Assembly: GCF_051900425.1 (NCBI RefSeq)
Contig: NZ_JBHZGK010000004.1
Span: 248,001 to 312,000, forward strand
Source: Frateuria_A sp051900425
GTDB taxonomy: Bacteria; Pseudomonadota; Gammaproteobacteria; Xanthomonadales; Rhodanobacteraceae
DNA: 64,000 bases
Reading direction: 5' to 3'
Position numbers and translations under genes: made by a program. The notes under the pieces are model-generated. The model was not told where the DNA came from. It searched no databases and saw nothing but the letters and a program-made list of their open reading frames with translations. Shown here piece by piece: positions 47,745 through 57,043 of the stretch (position 1 is the first letter of the stretch; every line of letters starts with the position of its first letter).

Positions 47745-50426
47745 TCAGGGGCCCAGCGGCTCCAGCACGGCCACCGGCAGCGGCGACAGCCAGTCCGCGG
47801 GCTGCAGTGCATCCGCGACGCTCCCCTCGCCCTCGCCGAGGAGATTGCGGTACCGCCCCGGAGCGACACCGCGCACGCGCACGTCCGGCGCGAGCAGTGC
47901 GGTCGTTGCGGCGCAGTCCCAGCGTGGCTCGCGCGCGTCCAGCAGCACGCCGGCCGTGTGGCGCAACGCCAGCACGATGACCGCCTGGCCGTCGAGCTTG
48001 CGCTGGAACGCCAGCAACCGGCCCGCGGCTATCCCTTCCGGCTCATCCACCGGCAACTGGCGGTAACCGCCTTGCGCGAACACGGCCGGGTGGCGCGACC
48101 GCGACTGCAGCAACGCCTGGAGCACGCGCTGCTTGATCGCGCCATCGCGCCACCGGCCGAGCAGCGCGTCCCACGGCGCCCCGGTCGCCAGTGCCGCGCG
48201 CCGCGCGTCGAAATCGACCGGACTGCGATTGTCCGGGTCGACCAGGCTGAAGTCCCAGAACCCGGTGCCCTGATAGGTGTCGGGCACGCCGGGCGTGGTC
48301 AGTCGCAACGCAGTCTGCACCAGGCTATTGGCGGCGCCTGCGGCTGCGATGCGCTGCACGAAGGCGTGCAGTTCGCCTGCGAAGCCGTGGGCCGGCGCCA
48401 GCATTGCGGTCAGGAACGCGTCGCAGGCGTCCTCGTACGGCTCGTTGGGACGGCTCCAGCGCGAACGGCGCTTGGCCTCGCGCAGTGCCTTGCGCTGCCA
48501 CTGGGCCACGCGTGCGCGGAAGGCCTCGAGGCCCTCGCGATCGTCCGGCGCGAGCGTCAGCGGCCAGGCGCCGAGCAGGGTCTGGTAGAGCATGTACTCG
48601 TCGGCGGGGGACGGCGCCGGTGCGCCGTCGATCGCGGCGCGCAGGTGGCCGTTGCGCTCGCGCCAGCGCTCGACCGTGCTGGCCCAGTGCGGCACCACGG
48701 CCGCCTGCGAGAGCACCGCCAGGCGGGCACGGGCGTCCTCGCCCCGCTTGTGGTCGTGGGTCGCGGTGGCCAGCAGGTTGTGTGGGTAGTCGCGTGCGCG
48801 CTCGGCGCACAACGCGTGGAAGGTGGGGATGTCCAGCGCCAGGTGGCCGGGGTCGGCGCCCACCTCGTTGCGCGAGAGCAGCCGCCCGTAGCGATAGCAG
48901 GCGGTGTCCTCCACCGCCTTGGCGGCCATCGGCGAGGTGGCCTGCTGGAAGATCCGCATTGCCCGCTCGCGGGCCTGCCGTACGCGCCCCGGCGGCAAGC
49001 CGCGCGGCGCCTGGCCGCCGAGCCAGGCGGCCACTTCGGCCAGCAGTTCGCGATCCTCGATGCGCACGTGGTGGCGGGCGCGTGCATAGGCCTGCTGGAA
49101 CACCGCCTCGTCGACCGCATCGCGGCCCAGGCCGCCGGCGTAGGTGCGGTACACCGGGAAGTGCACCAGCAGCTCGACCAGCACGCGGCGGATCGCCGGC
49201 AGGCTGACGTCGCGGGTGGAGACGTCGGCGCGCGCGGCGTCGAACAGGGCACGCGCGGTGCGGTCCAGTTCGGCCTCGAAGCTGTCGACCAGGATCTGCC
49301 GCCGCGCCGCGCGCGCCACCGTCGCGAAGTCGGCGCGCTCGCCGCTGATCGCCTGCCACAGTTCGGTCAGCATGGCCTCGCCGGCGCCGTCGTGCATCAG
49401 TGCGCCGACCTGGTCCATGAATTCGTAGCCCGTGGTGCCGTCCATGCGCCAGTCCGGGCGCAGGCGCTCGCCTTCGGCCAGGATTTTTTCCACCACCAGG
49501 TACGCCGGCCCACGCGGCGCGCCGGCCGGACGCTGCCGCTGCAGGCGTCGCAGTCGATGGCGCAACTGGCGGCAATAGCGGTGCGGATCGGCCAGGCCGT
49601 CGACGTGGTCCACGCGCAGGCCGTCGATCAGGCCTTCGGCGTAGAGGCGGAACACCAGCGCATGGCTGTCCTCGAACACGCGCGTGCGATCCATGCGCAT
49701 GCCGACCAGTTCGTTGATGTCGAAGAAGCGCCGGTAATCGATCGTGTCGTTGGCGAGCTTCCACAGCGCCAGGCGGTAGTGCTGCTGTTCCAGCAGGGCG
49801 TGCAGTTGGCCGAAGCCCGCCTCGCGCGTGGCATCGTGCGCCGACAGCACCCGCGAGGGCTCCCCTGCGCGGCGCAACGCCTCGATCGACGGCGGGGCGA
49901 GCGGCAACGGGTTGTCGTGCACGCGCAACACGTAGTTCCCGCCCTCATGACCGAGCCGGACGTCGCCGTCGCGCAGCGCCTGTGCGTAAGGCTTGCCCAG
50001 GATGGGCAGCAGCACGTGTCCGCGCACCAGCGGATCGGGGCTGCGCCAGTCGATGTCGAAGTAGCCGGCGTAGGCGCTGGCGCGGCCATGGCACAGGACA
50101 TCCATCCACCAGGCGTTGCCGGGACCGGCGAACATGTGGTTTGGGACGATGTCCAGCACCAGGCCCATGCCGCGCGCGCGCAGCGCCTGCACCAGCCGTT
50201 GCAGCGCCGGTTCGCCGCCGAGTTCGGGATTGACCCGGTGGTAGTCGATGACGTCGTAGCCGTGGTTCGAACCGGGGCGCGCCGTGAACAGCGGCGAGGC
50301 GTAGAGATGGCTCACACCCAGGTCGGCGTAGTAGTCGACCTGCGCGGCGGCATCGTCGAGGGTGAAGCCGGCATGCAGTTGCAGGCGCGCGAGCGCACGC
50401 GGCGGGATGGGCACGGGGTCGTTCAC
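47745..50426 (-). CDS. treY: Malto-oligosyltrehalose synthase
   Basis: Converts the reducing end of maltodextrins to a trehalose linkage (GH13_26). The 893-residue protein has YYADLGVSHLYASPLFTARP near the start, GH13 region I VLDIVPNHM, region II GLRVDHVDGL (nucleophile Asp), region III LVVEKIL (acid/base Glu) and region IV ATATHDHKRGED; GVPDTYQGTGFWDFSLVDPDNR near the end is typical of TreY. GTG 50426 is chosen because it directly precedes the conserved domain; upstream codons lie in intergenic repeat. Last gene of the glucan/trehalose cluster, 199 bases after malQ. Works with TreZ. Confidence 0.94.
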   Translation of the reverse strand: MNDPVPIPPRALARLQLHAGFTLDDAAAQVDYYADLGVSHLYASPLFTARPGSNHGYDVIDYHRVNPELGGEPALQRLVQALRARGMGLVLDIVPNHMFAGPGNAWWMDVLCHGRASAYAGYFDIDWRSPDPLVRGHVLLPILGKPYAQALRDGDVRLGHEGGNYVLRVHDNPLPLAPPSIEALRRAGEPSRVLSAHDATREAGFGQLHALLEQQHYRLALWKLANDTIDYRRFFDINELVGMRMDRTRVFEDSHALVFRLYAEGLIDGLRVDHVDGLADPHRYCRQLRHRLRRLQRQRPAGAPRGPAYLVVEKILAEGERLRPDWRMDGTTGYEFMDQVGALMHDGAGEAMLTELWQAISGERADFATVARAARRQILVDSFEAELDRTARALFDAARADVSTRDVSLPAIRRVLVELLVHFPVYRTYAGGLGRDAVDEAVFQQAYARARHHVRIEDRELLAEVAAWLGGQAPRGLPPGRVRQARERAMRIFQQATSPMAAKAVEDTACYRYGRLLSRNEVGADPGHLALDIPTFHALCAERARDYPHNLLATATHDHKRGEDARARLAVLSQAAVVPHWASTVERWRERNGHLRAAIDGAPAPSPADEYMLYQTLLGAWPLTLAPDDREGLEAFRARVAQWQRKALREAKRRSRWSRPNEPYEDACDAFLTAMLAPAHGFAGELHAFVQRIAAAGAANSLVQTALRLTTPGVPDTYQGTGFWDFSLVDPDNRSPVDFDARRAALATGAPWDALLGRWRDGAIKQRVLQALLQSRSRHPAVFAQGGYRQLPVDEPEGIAAGRLLAFQRKLDGQAVIVLALRHTAGVLLDAREPRWDCAATTALLAPDVRVRGVAPGRYRNLLGEGEGSVADALQPADWLSPLPVAVLEPLGP

Positions 50427-50506
50427 GGCGAGGCCCTTCGACTTCGCTTGGGCACGCCCGGTGCGTCGGGTGCTGCGGGAAATGGGGTGCCTGCCGGATT
50501 TGAAGC

Positions 50507-50529
50507 CCTCTCCCCTCCGGGGAGAGGGC
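50507..50529. repeat. Dispersed palindrome between malQ and treY
   Basis: CCCTCTCCCCTCCGGGGAGAG-type palindrome followed by GGGTGAGGGGCC, the same family as the three copies in 38234-38518. Lies in the 199-base malQ-treY gap and could form a transcript hairpin. Confidence 0.65.
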
Positions 50530-50625
50530 TTGGGTGAGGGGCCACGCTTGCGGGGAGCCGTTCGGGAAAGACCTCTCCTACGGCAAGGGCCGGGCGAGAG
50601 GGAGCGACGGCGTGCGGTCGCGCGC

Positions 50626-52725
50626 TCACGACGCGTTGTTTCGCGCCGCGGCCACGGCGGCACAGCATGCCTGCGCCACCGGACCATCGAACAGCAGCGC
50701 GGCTGACTCGGGCAATCGGCGGCGCCAGTTGGGATGCAGCGCGTCGGTCGGGCCCGGCAAGTTCGGCTGTTCCGGCAATGCCAGCAGGTCTTCGGCTGGA
50801 ACGATGACCAGCGGCGCCGGCGCGCGCGCCACGTGGCCCGCGGCCGCGATGGCCACCGGCGTCACGTCCTCCGGCGAGGGTGGCCGGTTCTCGTCCGGCG
50901 AGCCGCCGGCATCCTGCGCCGCACCGGACGCGCACAGCGCGCGCCACAACCGGTCGCGATCGAGCGCGCGCGCGGCGATTTCGTCCACACCCGGCTCGGC
51001 CAGGCCCGCACGGGCGCGCCATGCGATGTCGCGCCCGCTCCACCAGCCGGCCACGGTCGCCACGTCATGCGTCGAGGTGGTCGCCATCGCCTCCGGCGAC
51101 CAGTGCTTCGGCGCGATGAAACCGCGGTCGGCCGCGCGCTCGAACCACAGCACGCGGATGCCCAGCACACCCGCCTCGCCAAGGCGCTGGCGGAAGTCGG
51201 CGGGCACCGTGCCCAGGTCTTCGCCGATGACGATCGCCCGGTTGCGATGCGATTCGATCGCGAGCAGCCGCAGCATGTCCTCGAACGGATAGCGCACGTA
51301 GGCGCCCCCGGTCGCGCCGTGGCCATGCGGGACCAGCCACAGGCGCTTGAGGCCCAGCACGTGGTCGATGCGCACGCCGCCGGCATGCGCGAGCGCAGTG
51401 CGCAGCATCGCGAGATAGCCGGCATAGCCACTGCGCTTGAGGCCCGCCGGAGAGAAGGTGGTCAGGCCCCAGTCCTGCCCGTTGCGGTTGAGCAGATCCG
51501 GCGGCGCACCCACCGACAGGCCGTGCAGCAGTTCGCCCTGGTGGCTCCAGGCCTGGCTGCCGCCGGGATCGGTGCCGACCGCCAGGTCCGCGATCAACCC
51601 GATCGCCATGCCCGAGGCGCGCGCGGTGTGCTGCGCATCTTCCAGCCCGCGCCTGGCCTGCCATTGCAGGAACGCGTGGAAGGCCACCTCGCGGCTGTGC
51701 TCGCGTGCGAAGGTCGCCACCGCCGGGCTCGCCGGGTCGTGGTATTCGGACGGCCAGGCCTGCCAGCCGCCGGGCATGTCGTGCGCGCGGAAGTGCACCT
51801 GCAACGCCTCGAAACGCGCGTGGCGCTCGAGCGCCTCGCCCTGCGCCTTGCGGAAGGCGCACAGCGCCTGGGTCAGCTTGGAGTCGGCGGTGGACCATTC
51901 GAACAGCGTGCGCAGCAGCGTCATGCGCGCGCGCGCCGCCCGTGGCCAGTCGATCAGTTCGAGCCATTCGAGCTCGGCCAGCTCCTGGCGCAGGTTGTGT
52001 GCGTCGATGACCGTGCGCAGCGCCGAGGCGCCGCCCACGCGCCCCGGGTCGACGTACAGCGGGTTGAGGAACAGCCGGCTGGAGGGCGCATATGGGCTGT
52101 AGCGCTCGGGCGCGGCGGCGAACAGAGCATGCACCGGGCTGATCGCCAGCGCGTCGGCGCCGCGTGTGGCGGCTGCGCGGGCGCACTGCTCCAGCGCGGT
52201 GAAGTCGCCGAGGCCGCCATCGCCCGGGCGGCGCAGGCTCGACAGCTGCACGGCCACGCCCCAGGGGCGGCCGTGCGCGCCGGCGATGTCGCCCACGCCG
52301 AACGCGCGCGCCGGGGCGACGGCAAGCGTGCATTCGTCCTCACCCAGCAGCAGGCGGTAGTAACCGGCTATCGCCGGCGCGCGCAGCGTGCGCTCGTCCG
52401 CCGCCAGTGTGCCCTGGTCGACCGGACTGCCCTGCTCGTCTTCCATGCGGTAATGGCGCAGCGCATGGGCAGGCGGCAATGCAATGGAGCCACCGGCGTC
52501 AGTCACCAGCAGGCGCGGCAGCCGGGTTCCTTCGCGCTCGCGGCGCAACCGGTCGAGGCTGTCGTCGATGTCGCCCTCGTTCGCGCACGGCAGGCCCAGC
52601 GCATCAAGCACGGCGCGCAGCGTGGGCGGCGCCACCTCCTGCGGTCGATCGTTGGCGTCGCGCCAGTGCACGTCGACGCCGGCCTGCCCGGCAAGCTCGG
52701 CGAGGCGGGCGTCGAGGTCGCTCAC
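50626..52725 (-). CDS. malQ: 4-alpha-glucanotransferase (amylomaltase)
   Basis: GH77 enzyme that shuffles maltodextrin chains and frees glucose. The 699-residue protein has an N-terminal domain (about 1-135) not needed for the barrel, WGVAVQLSSLRRPGDGGLGDF, SPYAPSSRLFLNPLYVD, VRIDHVLGLKRLWLVP (nucleophile Asp), AIVIGEDLGTVP (acid/base Glu) and TTSTHDVATVAGWW. GTG 52725 starts the frame. Position between treZ and treY suggests it trims or lengthens the chains used by TreY/TreZ and recycles the short products. Confidence 0.94.
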   Translation of the reverse strand: MSDLDARLAELAGQAGVDVHWRDANDRPQEVAPPTLRAVLDALGLPCANEGDIDDSLDRLRREREGTRLPRLLVTDAGGSIALPPAHALRHYRMEDEQGSPVDQGTLAADERTLRAPAIAGYYRLLLGEDECTLAVAPARAFGVGDIAGAHGRPWGVAVQLSSLRRPGDGGLGDFTALEQCARAAATRGADALAISPVHALFAAAPERYSPYAPSSRLFLNPLYVDPGRVGGASALRTVIDAHNLRQELAELEWLELIDWPRAARARMTLLRTLFEWSTADSKLTQALCAFRKAQGEALERHARFEALQVHFRAHDMPGGWQAWPSEYHDPASPAVATFAREHSREVAFHAFLQWQARRGLEDAQHTARASGMAIGLIADLAVGTDPGGSQAWSHQGELLHGLSVGAPPDLLNRNGQDWGLTTFSPAGLKRSGYAGYLAMLRTALAHAGGVRIDHVLGLKRLWLVPHGHGATGGAYVRYPFEDMLRLLAIESHRNRAIVIGEDLGTVPADFRQRLGEAGVLGIRVLWFERAADRGFIAPKHWSPEAMATTSTHDVATVAGWWSGRDIAWRARAGLAEPGVDEIAARALDRDRLWRALCASGAAQDAGGSPDENRPPSPEDVTPVAIAAAGHVARAPAPLVIVPAEDLLALPEQPNLPGPTDALHPNWRRRLPESAALLFDGPVAQACCAAVAAARNNAS

Positions 52726-52778
52726 AGTCTACCCCGCTCCGTGCGGCGACCCTTGCTGGCCACCTTGCTGGCCACGCG

Positions 52779-52802
52779 GTCGCGCACGGGGTGCGCTCCT
52801 GC
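52779..52802. repeat. REP-like element
   Basis: Single copy GTCGCGCACGGGGTGCGCTC (with CTGC following) between treZ and malQ; same family as the inverted pairs at 3280, 27990 and 62601. Confidence 0.6.
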
Positions 52803-52828
52803 AGGGGCGTGGGGGATGAGGGTGAAAC

Positions 52829-54598
52829 TCATGCCGAAGGTTCCAGGCAGACCAGGGTGCAGGCGGGATCGAGGCGGCCTTCGGCCAGGGCGGCGATCGC
52901 CGACGCCTCGCCGTGCAACCATCGCGCATCGGGTGTCGGCTTGGCGTCGACGTCGGCTGCACCCTCGCCCAGGTTGCAGTAGACCTTGAGGCAGGCGTCG
53001 CCCAGCTGCCAGCGCGCCTGCAGCGCGCGCTCGCCGAGGGCCTGTGCGCCCAACGGTCGTGCCTGCTCCAGGCGTGGCATCAGGTACTGCCGCCGTTGCG
53101 CCAGCAGCAGGCGGACCAGAGTGAGCCGCGCGAGGCCTTCTGCGCTGCCTGCTTCGGAGGTGTCCAGCGTGGATCGTTCGAAGGTGGCCGGTGCATTCGG
53201 ATCGGGCACGTCGCCCTTGCCGTGGCTTTCGAAGTCGGCGAACTCCTTCCGCCGCCCCTCGCGCACGGCCGTGCGCAGCTCCTCGGTCTGGTGGTCGGTG
53301 AAGAACAGGAACGGCCGGCGGCTGCCCCATTCCTCGCCCATGAACAGCATCGGCACGGAAGGGGTAAGCAGCAGCAAGGCGAGCGCGGCCTCCAGGAGCT
53401 TCGGCTCGACCAGTTCGGCGAGCCGTTCGCCCAGGGCGCGGTTGCCGACCTGGTCGTGGTTCTGCAGGAATTCGACGAAGCACGACGGGCCCAGGTGGCC
53501 GCTCGGTTCGCCGCGGGGCTTGCCGCGCATCGGCTCGCCCTGCCAGGCAAATCCCTCGCCTAGGCACCGCACCAGCCTGCCCGTGGGGTCGTCGGCATAG
53601 GCGCCGTAGTACCCGGCGCGCTCGCCGGTGAGCATCACGTGCAGCGCGTTATGGAAATCGTCGTTCCACTGCGCGTCGAAGCGGTGCGGCCCGAGCAGGT
53701 GCGCCTGGTTGGCCTCGTTCTCCAGGATCAGGTGCACCTGCCGCCCGTCCATCGCGGCCCGCACGCGGGCGACCAGCGAGAGCAGCCAGGCCGGGTTGTG
53801 CAGCGCATGCACCGCGTCCAGGCGCAGGCCGTCGAAGCGGTATTCCTCCAGCCAGTAGAGCGCGTTGTGCACGAAGAAGTCGCCCACCGGCGGCTGTGCC
53901 ACGTCGATCGCGGCACCCCACGGCGTCGAGGGGCCGTCCTTGCGGAAGAACGGCGAGGCGTAGGCGCCCAGGTAATTCCCGTCCGGACCGAAGTGGTTGT
54001 AGACCACGTCCAGGATCATCATCAGCCCCAGCCCGTGCGCCGCGTCGACCAGCGCCTTGAGCTCGTCGGGCGTGCCGTAGGCGGCCGCCGGGGCGAACGG
54101 CAGCACGCCGTCGTAGCCCCAGTTCCGCTCGCCGGGAAACTGCGCGATCGGCATCAGTTCGATCGCGGTGACGCCGAGCGCGTGCAGGCGCGGCAGCATG
54201 GCCTGCACGCCGCGGAAGCCGCCGCAGGCGCCCACGTGCAGCTCGTAGATCACCGCCTCGTGCCATGGCCGCCCGCGCCAGTCGCCGTGCTGCCATTCGA
54301 ATGCCACGGGGTCCACCACGACGCTGGCGCCGTGCACGTCGCCGCCCTGCTGCAGCCGCGAGGCCGGGTCGGGCACGCGCAGATCCTCGCCGACGTGGAA
54401 GCGATAGCGGGTGCCGGGCGGCGCCTCCGCACGGCACTCGTGCCAGCCGTCGTCCAGCGTGCGCATCGGCTGCGTTCCGCCCTGCCCGAGCTCCAGTTGC
54501 ACCTGCACGACGTCAGGCGCCCACAGCCGGAAGCGCGTGCGTCCATCGCCTTGCAGTTCGGCGCCGTAAGGCATGGCGTGGCGGAAGCGCCCGCTCAT
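52829..54598 (-). CDS. treZ: Malto-oligosyltrehalose trehalohydrolase
   Basis: Cuts free trehalose from the end made by TreY (GH13_10). The 589-residue protein has an N-terminal carbohydrate-binding domain (about 8-100; RFRLWAPDVVQVQLEL), WHEAVIYELHVGACGGF, region I LDVVYNHFGPDGNYLG, region II GLRLDAVHAL, region III LILENEAN and region IV LQNHDQVGN. MFMGEEWGSRRPFLFFTDH fits TreZ. ATG 54598 overlaps the glgX stop. Confidence 0.95.
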   Translation of the reverse strand: MSGRFRHAMPYGAELQGDGRTRFRLWAPDVVQVQLELGQGGTQPMRTLDDGWHECRAEAPPGTRYRFHVGEDLRVPDPASRLQQGGDVHGASVVVDPVAFEWQHGDWRGRPWHEAVIYELHVGACGGFRGVQAMLPRLHALGVTAIELMPIAQFPGERNWGYDGVLPFAPAAAYGTPDELKALVDAAHGLGLMMILDVVYNHFGPDGNYLGAYASPFFRKDGPSTPWGAAIDVAQPPVGDFFVHNALYWLEEYRFDGLRLDAVHALHNPAWLLSLVARVRAAMDGRQVHLILENEANQAHLLGPHRFDAQWNDDFHNALHVMLTGERAGYYGAYADDPTGRLVRCLGEGFAWQGEPMRGKPRGEPSGHLGPSCFVEFLQNHDQVGNRALGERLAELVEPKLLEAALALLLLTPSVPMLFMGEEWGSRRPFLFFTDHQTEELRTAVREGRRKEFADFESHGKGDVPDPNAPATFERSTLDTSEAGSAEGLARLTLVRLLLAQRRQYLMPRLEQARPLGAQALGERALQARWQLGDACLKVYCNLGEGAADVDAKPTPDARWLHGEASAIAALAEGRLDPACTLVCLEPSA

Positions 54599-56706
54599 GC
54601 ACCGTCCTGCCGCGGCGCGGCCGAAAGCAGCATGACGCTCAGGCCCTTCAGTTCGATCGTGGTTTCCTCGACGTTGCGCTCGGGGGCCTCGGGGTTACCG
54701 GTGTCGATGCGCAGCCGCCAGGGCAACTTCGGTTCGGGCAGCTCGAAGGCGTGGGGTTCGCCGGTGCCGTTGACCAGCAGCAGGGTCACGTCGATGTGGC
54801 GTCGCCCCTTGGCCAGCGCGCGACGCAGCATCAGCAGGCGGCCCTGCGCGTCGTTCCAGTCGCTCTGCTTCATCGCGCTGCCCCGCTCGTTGTACCAGGA
54901 CACCGGCGCCAGGCCGGGCAGCAGGTCGGGGCCGCCGTGCATGAAGCTGTCCGCGCGCAGGGTCGGATGCTGCTCGCGCAGGCGGATCAGGCGGGCGACG
55001 AAGTCGGTCAGCGCGTGGCCGCCATCCGCTTGCGCCAGCTTCCAGTCGAACCACGAGATCTCGTTGTCCTGGCAGTAGGCGTTGTTGTTACCCCCCTGGC
55101 TGCGGTCAAACTCGTCGCCGCCAAGCAGCATCGGCGTGCCGTGCGAAAACAGCAGCGTCGCCAGCATGGCGCGCTTGGCGCGGCCGCGTGCATCGAGGAT
55201 GGCGGGGTCGTCGGTGGGTCCTTCGGCACCGTGGTTGTTGCTTTCGTTGTCGTTGGCGCCGTCGCGGTTTTCTTCGCCGTTGGCCTCGTTGTGCTTCTGC
55301 TCGTAGCTGACCAGGTCCTGCAGGGTGTAGCCGTCGTGCGCGGTGATGAAATTGACCGAGGCCCACGGCCGGCGGTGCTGGTGGTCGAACAGGTCGGCCG
55401 AGCCCTGCAGCCGCCCGGCCAGCGCACCGCGCAGGCCGGCGTCGCCTTTCCAGAAGCGGCGCACGTCGTCGCGGAACTTGCCGTTCCATTCGGCAAAGCC
55501 GGGCGGATGGTTGCCGAGCTGGTAACCGCCGGGACCCACGTCCCACGGCTCGGAGATCAGCTTGACGCCGTTGAGCACCGGGTCCTGGCGCATGGCGTCG
55601 AACAGGCCGCAGTTCGGATCGAAGCCGTTCGCCTCGCGGCCCAGGGTTACGCCCAGGTCGAAGCGGAAGCCGTCGATATGGAAGGTCTGCACCCAGTAGC
55701 GCAGCGAATCCATCACCAGTTGCAGCACACGCGGGTGCGAGGTGTTGACGGTGTTGCCGGTGCCGGTGTCGTTGATGCAGTGGCGCGGATTGTCGGGCAG
55801 CAGGCGGTAATAGCTGGCGTTGTCCAGGCCGCGGAAGCTGAGCGTGGGACCCAGTTCGCTGCCCTCGCCCGTGTGGTTGTAGACCACGTCGAGGATCACC
55901 TCGATGCCCGCCGCATGCAGCGCCTGCACGGCGGCGCGGATCTCGTTGAGCGCGCCTTCGGCCAGGTACGACGGTTCCGGGGCGAAGAACGCCAGCGTGT
56001 TGTAGCCCCAATAGTTGCGCAGCTTCATCTCGGTGAGGCGGCGGTCCTGCACGAAGGCATGGATCGGCAGCAGCTCGATCGCCGTGATGCCCAGGTGCAC
56101 CAGGTGGTCGATCACGTAGGGGTCGGCCAGCGCGAGGAAGGTGCCCCGCTCGTGCGGCCGGATACGCTTGAGCGTGCGGGTCATGCCCTTGACGTGCGCC
56201 TCGTAGACGATGGTCTTCGACCACGGCGTGCGCGGGCGTTGCGTGCGACCTTCCCAGTGCATCGGCTCGTCGACCACCACCGCCTTGGGCATGGCCGCGG
56301 CGCTGTCGCGGCGGTCGAAGGAGAGGTCCGCCCGCGGCGAGGACACGCGGTAGCCGTGCAGTACATCCGACCAGCGCAATTGGCCGGCGAGCAGGCGGGC
56401 GTACGGGTCGAGCAGCAGCTTGTTGGGGTTGAAGCGATGGCCCTGCTCCGGTTCGTAGGGGCCGTAGGCGCGGTACCCGTAGAGCTGCCCGCCGCGCAGG
56501 CGCGGCAGGTAGCCGTGCCAGATCTCGTCGGTGCACTCGGGCAGTTCGTAGCGTGCGATCTCGCGGCGACCGGAAGGATCGAACAGGCACAGCTCGATGC
56601 GCTCGGCGTGGGCCGAGAACACGGCGAAGTTGGTGCCGATGCCGTCGCAGTGCGCGCCCAGCGGATACGGCGAGCCCGGTTGCATGCGTTCGGGGAGCGT
56701 GGGCAT
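54595..56706 (-). CDS. glgX: Glycogen debranching enzyme (isoamylase type)
   Basis: Removes alpha-1,6 branches from glycogen or limit dextrin (GH13_11). A 703-residue protein with CBM48 domain about 10-110 (YPLGAHCDGIGTNFAVFSAHA), YEAHVKGMT, region I VILDVVYNHTGEGSE, region II GFRFDLGVTLGRE, region III LISEPWDVGPGGYQLG and region IV FITAHDGYTL; LLGGDEFDRSQGGNNNAYCQ is a hallmark of GlgX/TreX. Its product chains are the substrate of TreY, whose gene lies downstream. Start ATG 56706. Confidence 0.95.
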   Translation of the reverse strand: MPTLPERMQPGSPYPLGAHCDGIGTNFAVFSAHAERIELCLFDPSGRREIARYELPECTDEIWHGYLPRLRGGQLYGYRAYGPYEPEQGHRFNPNKLLLDPYARLLAGQLRWSDVLHGYRVSSPRADLSFDRRDSAAAMPKAVVVDEPMHWEGRTQRPRTPWSKTIVYEAHVKGMTRTLKRIRPHERGTFLALADPYVIDHLVHLGITAIELLPIHAFVQDRRLTEMKLRNYWGYNTLAFFAPEPSYLAEGALNEIRAAVQALHAAGIEVILDVVYNHTGEGSELGPTLSFRGLDNASYYRLLPDNPRHCINDTGTGNTVNTSHPRVLQLVMDSLRYWVQTFHIDGFRFDLGVTLGREANGFDPNCGLFDAMRQDPVLNGVKLISEPWDVGPGGYQLGNHPPGFAEWNGKFRDDVRRFWKGDAGLRGALAGRLQGSADLFDHQHRRPWASVNFITAHDGYTLQDLVSYEQKHNEANGEENRDGANDNESNNHGAEGPTDDPAILDARGRAKRAMLATLLFSHGTPMLLGGDEFDRSQGGNNNAYCQDNEISWFDWKLAQADGGHALTDFVARLIRLREQHPTLRADSFMHGGPDLLPGLAPVSWYNERGSAMKQSDWNDAQGRLLMLRRALAKGRRHIDVTLLLVNGTGEPHAFELPEPKLPWRLRIDTGNPEAPERNVEETTIELKGLSVMLLSAAPRQDGA

Positions 56707-56750
56707 CAGATGTTCCGCTTCGTGTGGGCACGGGTGTGCCGGGCTGGGGC

Positions 56751-57000
56751 AAGGCTTCCCCCATCCGCCCTTCGGGCACCTTCCCCCGCAGGCGGGGGAA
56801 GGACCGGTTGTGGTGAGATCCGGCCTTGGGCCCGTTCGCCGGTACGCATTTGGGGAGTGGGGGGCCGGGCTGAGGCAAGGCTTCCCCCATCCGCCCTTCG
56901 GGCACCTTCCCCCGCGGGCGGGGGAAGGATCGGCTTTGGGGAGGCCCGGTAGTGAGCCTTCCCCCGTTCCACGGGGGAAGGCGCCGACAGGCGGATGGGG
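56751..57000. repeat. Two near-identical 53-base hairpin repeats and a partial third
   Basis: In the 337-base glgB-glgX gap, 56751-56803 and 56877-56929 differ at one position (CCCCCGCAGG versus CCCCCGCGGG). Each contains CGCCCTTCGGGCACC and a CCCCCGC-N-GCGGGGG hairpin. A shortened third hairpin (CTTCCCCCGTTCCACGGGGG) is at 56957-56981. No gene is seen in the gap. The core recurs in the copA linker. Confidence 0.8.
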
Positions 57001-57043
57001 GTGGACGGAGCGCGATACCCCACGCCGCAGGCAAACCCTACGC

